From NCBI GenBank assembly GCA_030142905.1, contig JASJOG010000197.1:278501-342500 (forward strand): a DNA stretch of 64,000 nucleotides, written 5' to 3'. The notes under the pieces were generated by a model. The model saw nothing but the letters and a program-made list of their open reading frames with translations. It was not told the origin of the DNA and ran no database searches. Both the position numbers and the translations under genes were made by a program. Origin of the DNA: Heliopora coerulea. Its lineage: Eukaryota; Cnidaria; Anthozoa; Scleralcyonacea; Helioporidae. This document shows positions 60,401 to 64,000 of this stretch, piece after piece (positions within the stretch are counted from its first letter, which is position 1; each line of letters begins with the position of its first letter).

Positions 60401-62815
60401 TCTTCTCTTATATAACTCAAATCTTGAGTTTACAAGATGACACTGTTTTATGGAATACATTTTGTATTTTACTTTATGCATCAAATACTTCACAAAAGAA
60501 AATCATATTGAGTAAAGCTTGTAAGCATGCATTTAACAGGCAGTAAGAAGAGATTTTGTGACATGTTATGTTGCATATCATCATTAAAAAATGTCCCGAT
60601 TGACATTAAAGTCAAGAATCAATGTGGAATTATAATATTTCACTAGATACTTTAATACAAACTAGACTAATAATGTAGAATTATCCTAAGTCATCTTGAT
60701 GACTAATGACAATCGGAGACTTGGGAACTACTTCAGTTTTTAAAGCAAGCCAAACAATGGATGTCAACACAGGCTAAATAAGCCATTTAACATAATTGAG
60801 CCCACCGATAAGTCTGTGAACCACAAAAAATGGAACTACTAAATTGTAATACAGCTGAGACGTCCTCCCACTTATTGGTATGAATGCCGTGTCTTTTTGA
60901 CTAATTGCTTCGTGTCTCCGTGTGTAATAGATTTAAGGAAGAACCAGTGAACGAGTTGGTATTACTTGAATAGACGCAGTACATTGTACACAACTACCTC
61001 ACGTAAGTGAAGCAAATTTGTTTTTTTCCTGGAATTGGATATTCTTTTGCTAAAGTACTTACATCACAAATTATAAAAAGATTTATCACGTGAAACAAAC
61101 GACTTTCTTTGACAAAGTCACCTGAATAACTCGAGCTCCTTAGCGTTGCGATTGATAAAGCCAACAGGAGATCAACGACAAAAAGTACTTGAAAACACAC
61201 ATACAAATGTGCAGTCATTAGAGCACTGACACATCAAAATCATTGACACCGATTGTACATATTTACGACCATTGATTGGCCATCAAATTAACATTACTAA
61301 GTAAAGTTTACAAGTTCTTATTGAACTAAAAGGTTTAGCCAACAACTGTCAATATAGCAAACCGCCCTATTCGTACCATGTTCGTAAACTTACCCTTTGG
61401 TGTACGCTTTATAAATTTCGAACTGCATCACACCAGATGAATGGCAAAGCTATCTCTTCCCTAATAACCCTTAAAGAATAAACGACCAGGTTTCACCAAC
61501 GTTTTCCCCGTGGTACAAAAAATCTTCTCTTCACCTTCCGACTACGTTATCAGACCTCAGAGAGAAAACACTCGATCCCAGGAACAGTGGAACATACCCA
61601 CCCACGCACGCATAGCGTTATGTTCACGTCATCAAAATATGTACATGGAGGAAAATCTTGGAAAATCTAAACATCATTTTGGTTTCTCACGTTACTTTGT
61701 TTTCCGTGGAAGGTTAATTTATCTCATTCCTCATGCATGAGGGCTATTTTACACTTGGTTTCTAAATTTTTCTAGCATAAAAGACGGGGGAAAATTTGAG
61801 GAATAAGGACCGTTTCTTATCGAGGCACAAACTGTGTAGGGAGACTAAAGGCATCAACGCTTGCACCCCTTTGAAGCTCAGGCTTCTCAAATTTTCCCCC
61901 GGTAATCATGGTGCTACAAGGTGATTTCATGACTTGAAGGAAATTAGGGATTGAGTTTCCCCTTGAAGTAGAGAAGCCGATATGCTGTTCGTCGGCAACG
62001 CCAATAATTCTTGTTTCGATCGGTCGTTTCGATTGTTGCAGTTGTTTTCTGCGACCGATTTTGTTACGTTGTTGTTGTTGTTATCATAATAAAACTTACT
62101 CAAGAAGATGTCAAAAGTATTATCTCTATTCAGAGTTACCGTAGTTGTCCATTAGATGAAAATACTTGGTGGTTCCCGTAGTTTCTATTGTTTTTTATCT
62201 TGACCAGTGGTTATTGTTGTTCTTCTTGTTGTTGTTCTTGTTTTTGCTGTTCTTGTTATTGTTACATTATCTTTCTTTATTGCGTAGATGAAGCTATTGA
62301 ACCTGTACATAAAACGCTCCCAGAACAGCAACAGCACAGATTTGTAGAACGGTTTATTAGGATGTAGATGTACGAAGCTAGACTTCCTGCTCGAGGTGCC
62401 AACCAATCGGAAAGACCTCGGTGAGCCGCGCCCATTTTTACGGAATGCAAATGGTACTGTCACACAAAAAGGGCAGACGGATGCGTTTTATCATTTATAT
62501 TTTAGTCATATAAATATTTCACGAAACTTGTGAAACTGACGACTAATATCCGTTTTTGGTTATGTTAGACAAGCAAGGAAATTCTGCAAAAACTATTACA
62601 TGTTTTCTTTTGGGGTTTGTTTCAAATGCTCGAAAATTCTGATAAAAGATGCCAACCGTGGACTTAGATCCTTTAAAGAACTCTATGCGGAGAAAATTGA
62701 GTAAAATATTTTAATCTTTTGAGATTTTATGTACTCCTTTTGTCATTAATCGAGGGAACGTGGGCAGTACGTGACTGGCCTCAGCCGTCTCAGCCAGGGT
62801 CTTTATTAGTGAGTT
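60401..62815. other. Non-coding stretch
   Basis: AT-rich with GTTGTT/TTCTTG low-complexity patches at 62060-62260. Near 62810 GTGAGTTTTGGAACGCAACG could be the start of the Harbinger element. No other gene recognised. Confidence 0.45.
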
Positions 62816-62950
62816 TTGGAACGCAACGGCATAGGACGACGGCGACGTGTACGTCAGAGTAAAAGACTGGGGAAGACTAGCTGGGCGCAACGTTGCCGTC
62901 GTAAGCTTAGAAGAGTTTGGGAATTTGGCGGCAAATTCAAAGTTTTCAAA

Positions 62951-64000
62951 ATGGATGAAATTCTCGACTCCCTGCTCATTGCATTTGATAATGAGCTTAT
63001 TTCGGACGAAGAGTTGCTGCTCTTGGAAGAGAATTTGTTGAGTTCAGAGCAGAAACAATCTGCCTTTCCATATTTAGAATATGATCGGTTCGATTGGGAC
63101 AAATTGGACGAGCTTACATGCAAAGTTGAATTTCGTTTCGAGAAACAACATATTCCACGTTTGCAAAAAGCACTTCAAATTCCTGACGTCGTTTCCATTC
63201 CACATGCGAAAACTTGTGGTGGATTGGAAGCTTTGTGCATAGTTCTGAAAAGATTTGCCTACCCTGTACGGTACTGTGATATGGTCTCCCTGTTTGGTTG
63301 GTCTGTTCCTGAATTGTGTAAAATAACCCTGGACACAATTGATCACATCTATAATAATCACTGCTTCCGGCTCCAAAGTTGGAATCAACCATTTCTCTCA
63401 CCAAGATGTTTGCTGGCATATGCCAATGCTATACACTGCAAAGGAGCACCACTTACCACATGTTTTGGTTTCATTGATGGCACTCTCAGACCAATAAGCA
63501 GACCTGCTTTCAACCAAAGAGGGGTTTACAATGGCCACAAGAGATTGCATGGTGTCAAATTCCAAAGCATATGCATCCCAAATGGTTTAATTGCAAACTT
63601 GTCAGGACCATGGGGTAAACACAGTTGTTCTCATATATTTTTGACATGTTTGCCTGTTGCTGTATATTTTATAGAAGTTTTTGTCATGGGGTAAGAGTCC
63701 TGGTAAACAGTTTTAGAAATCTATTTCTGACCCAGTTGTCCTGCCACTCTTTCTTTTAGAAGGCAAAATACATGATGCACATATGCTTGGACAATCTGGG
63801 CTGATTCAAGATCTTGAACAATTTGCTATTGCTCCAGATGGGACTCCTCTATGCCTTTATGGTGACCCAGCATACCCTTTAAGGGTCCACCTTCAACAGC
63901 CATTCAGAAATGCTGTGACAGAAGATATGAGACAATATGATAAAGCCATGAGTAGTGTATGAGTCAGTGTTGAATGGTTGTTTGGAGAAATAACTAAATA
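62951..64000 (+). pseudogene. PIF/Harbinger transposase (HARBI1-like), interrupted and cut by window end
   Basis: The ATG at 62951 (MDEILDSLLIAFDNELISDE) is preferred over one at 62816 because family similarity begins there. Exon 1 ends at 63614 (GPWG, donor GTAAAC) and exon 2 starts at 63760 (acceptor TTCTTTTAG); splicing joins GPW-EGKIHDAHMLGQSG in phase. The DDE_4-type core shows the first Asp in CFGFIDGTLRPISRP, the second in LCLYGDPAYPLRVHLQ and the Glu in VSVEWLFGEI. A TGA at 63960-63962, between SSV and VSVEWLFG where Arg (CGA) is usual, stops translation just before the catalytic Glu. The element continues beyond the window. Confidence 0.85.

Overview
This is a eukaryotic nuclear window: genes are split by GT-AG introns, there are no operons, and mobile elements fill much of the sequence. 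The element mix (Penelope-like, Jockey-type non-LTR, BEL/Pao, hAT, pogo/Tigger, PIF/Harbinger, a Kolobok/Mutator-like remnant, tRNA-derived SINEs, hairpin MITEs), a short TTAGGG array and a metazoan-type nucleoprotein TPR suggest a marine invertebrate, plausibly a cnidarian. The cnidarian call is inference.

The one host gene I can reconstruct is the C-terminal part of nucleoprotein TPR (nuclear-basket protein) on the minus strand, from 55832 down to a stop at 32894. I resolve 23 exons: late coiled coil (55832-50205), S/T/P/V-rich linker (46095-45413), acidic tail (45209-41664), a conserved VPSTPTL/SDGF block (40653-40263) and an RG-rich C-terminus (33861-32894). Nearly all neighbouring exons agree in splice phase. 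The copy carries lesions: a one-base frame slip at 55540-55646, no recognisable exons for a conserved stretch between 55059 and 54350, and two in-frame TAA codons at 45864 and 45786. Its introns hold a hAT fragment whose terminal repeat appears to act as a 5' splice site, a 1.94-kb composite element duplicated across a 3' splice site, and a BEL/Pao element lacking its RT. Upstream of the first resolved exon lies a Tigger derivative with a 1.6-kb acidic triplet repeat.

Layout: 1-850, MITE, head-to-head SINE pair, microsatellite. 931-3750, a Penelope-like element (PLE) in a 1.1-kb-arm palindrome with hammerhead-like motifs. 3796-8002, MITE, decayed hAT, then a third PLE joined tail to tail. 8003-17430, mostly non-coding with MITEs, a hAT N-terminal scrap and one possible membrane-protein exon. 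17432-21375, second PLE (754-codon ORF) with an inverted partial copy. 22440-23045, 113-bp tandem repeat. 23935-28592, two decayed Jockey-type fragments and a telomere-like tract. 29466-30867, an unrecognised 245-codon ORF next to a 168-bp tandem repeat. 32894-55832, TPR. 55896-58407, Tigger. 60050-60400, PLE 3' end. 62951-64000, a PIF/Harbinger transposase cut by the window edge.

Apart from TPR the genes are selfish elements that do not cooperate; the interest lies in how they reshape each other and TPR splicing. All calls come from reading the sequence and from family knowledge; no database search was run.
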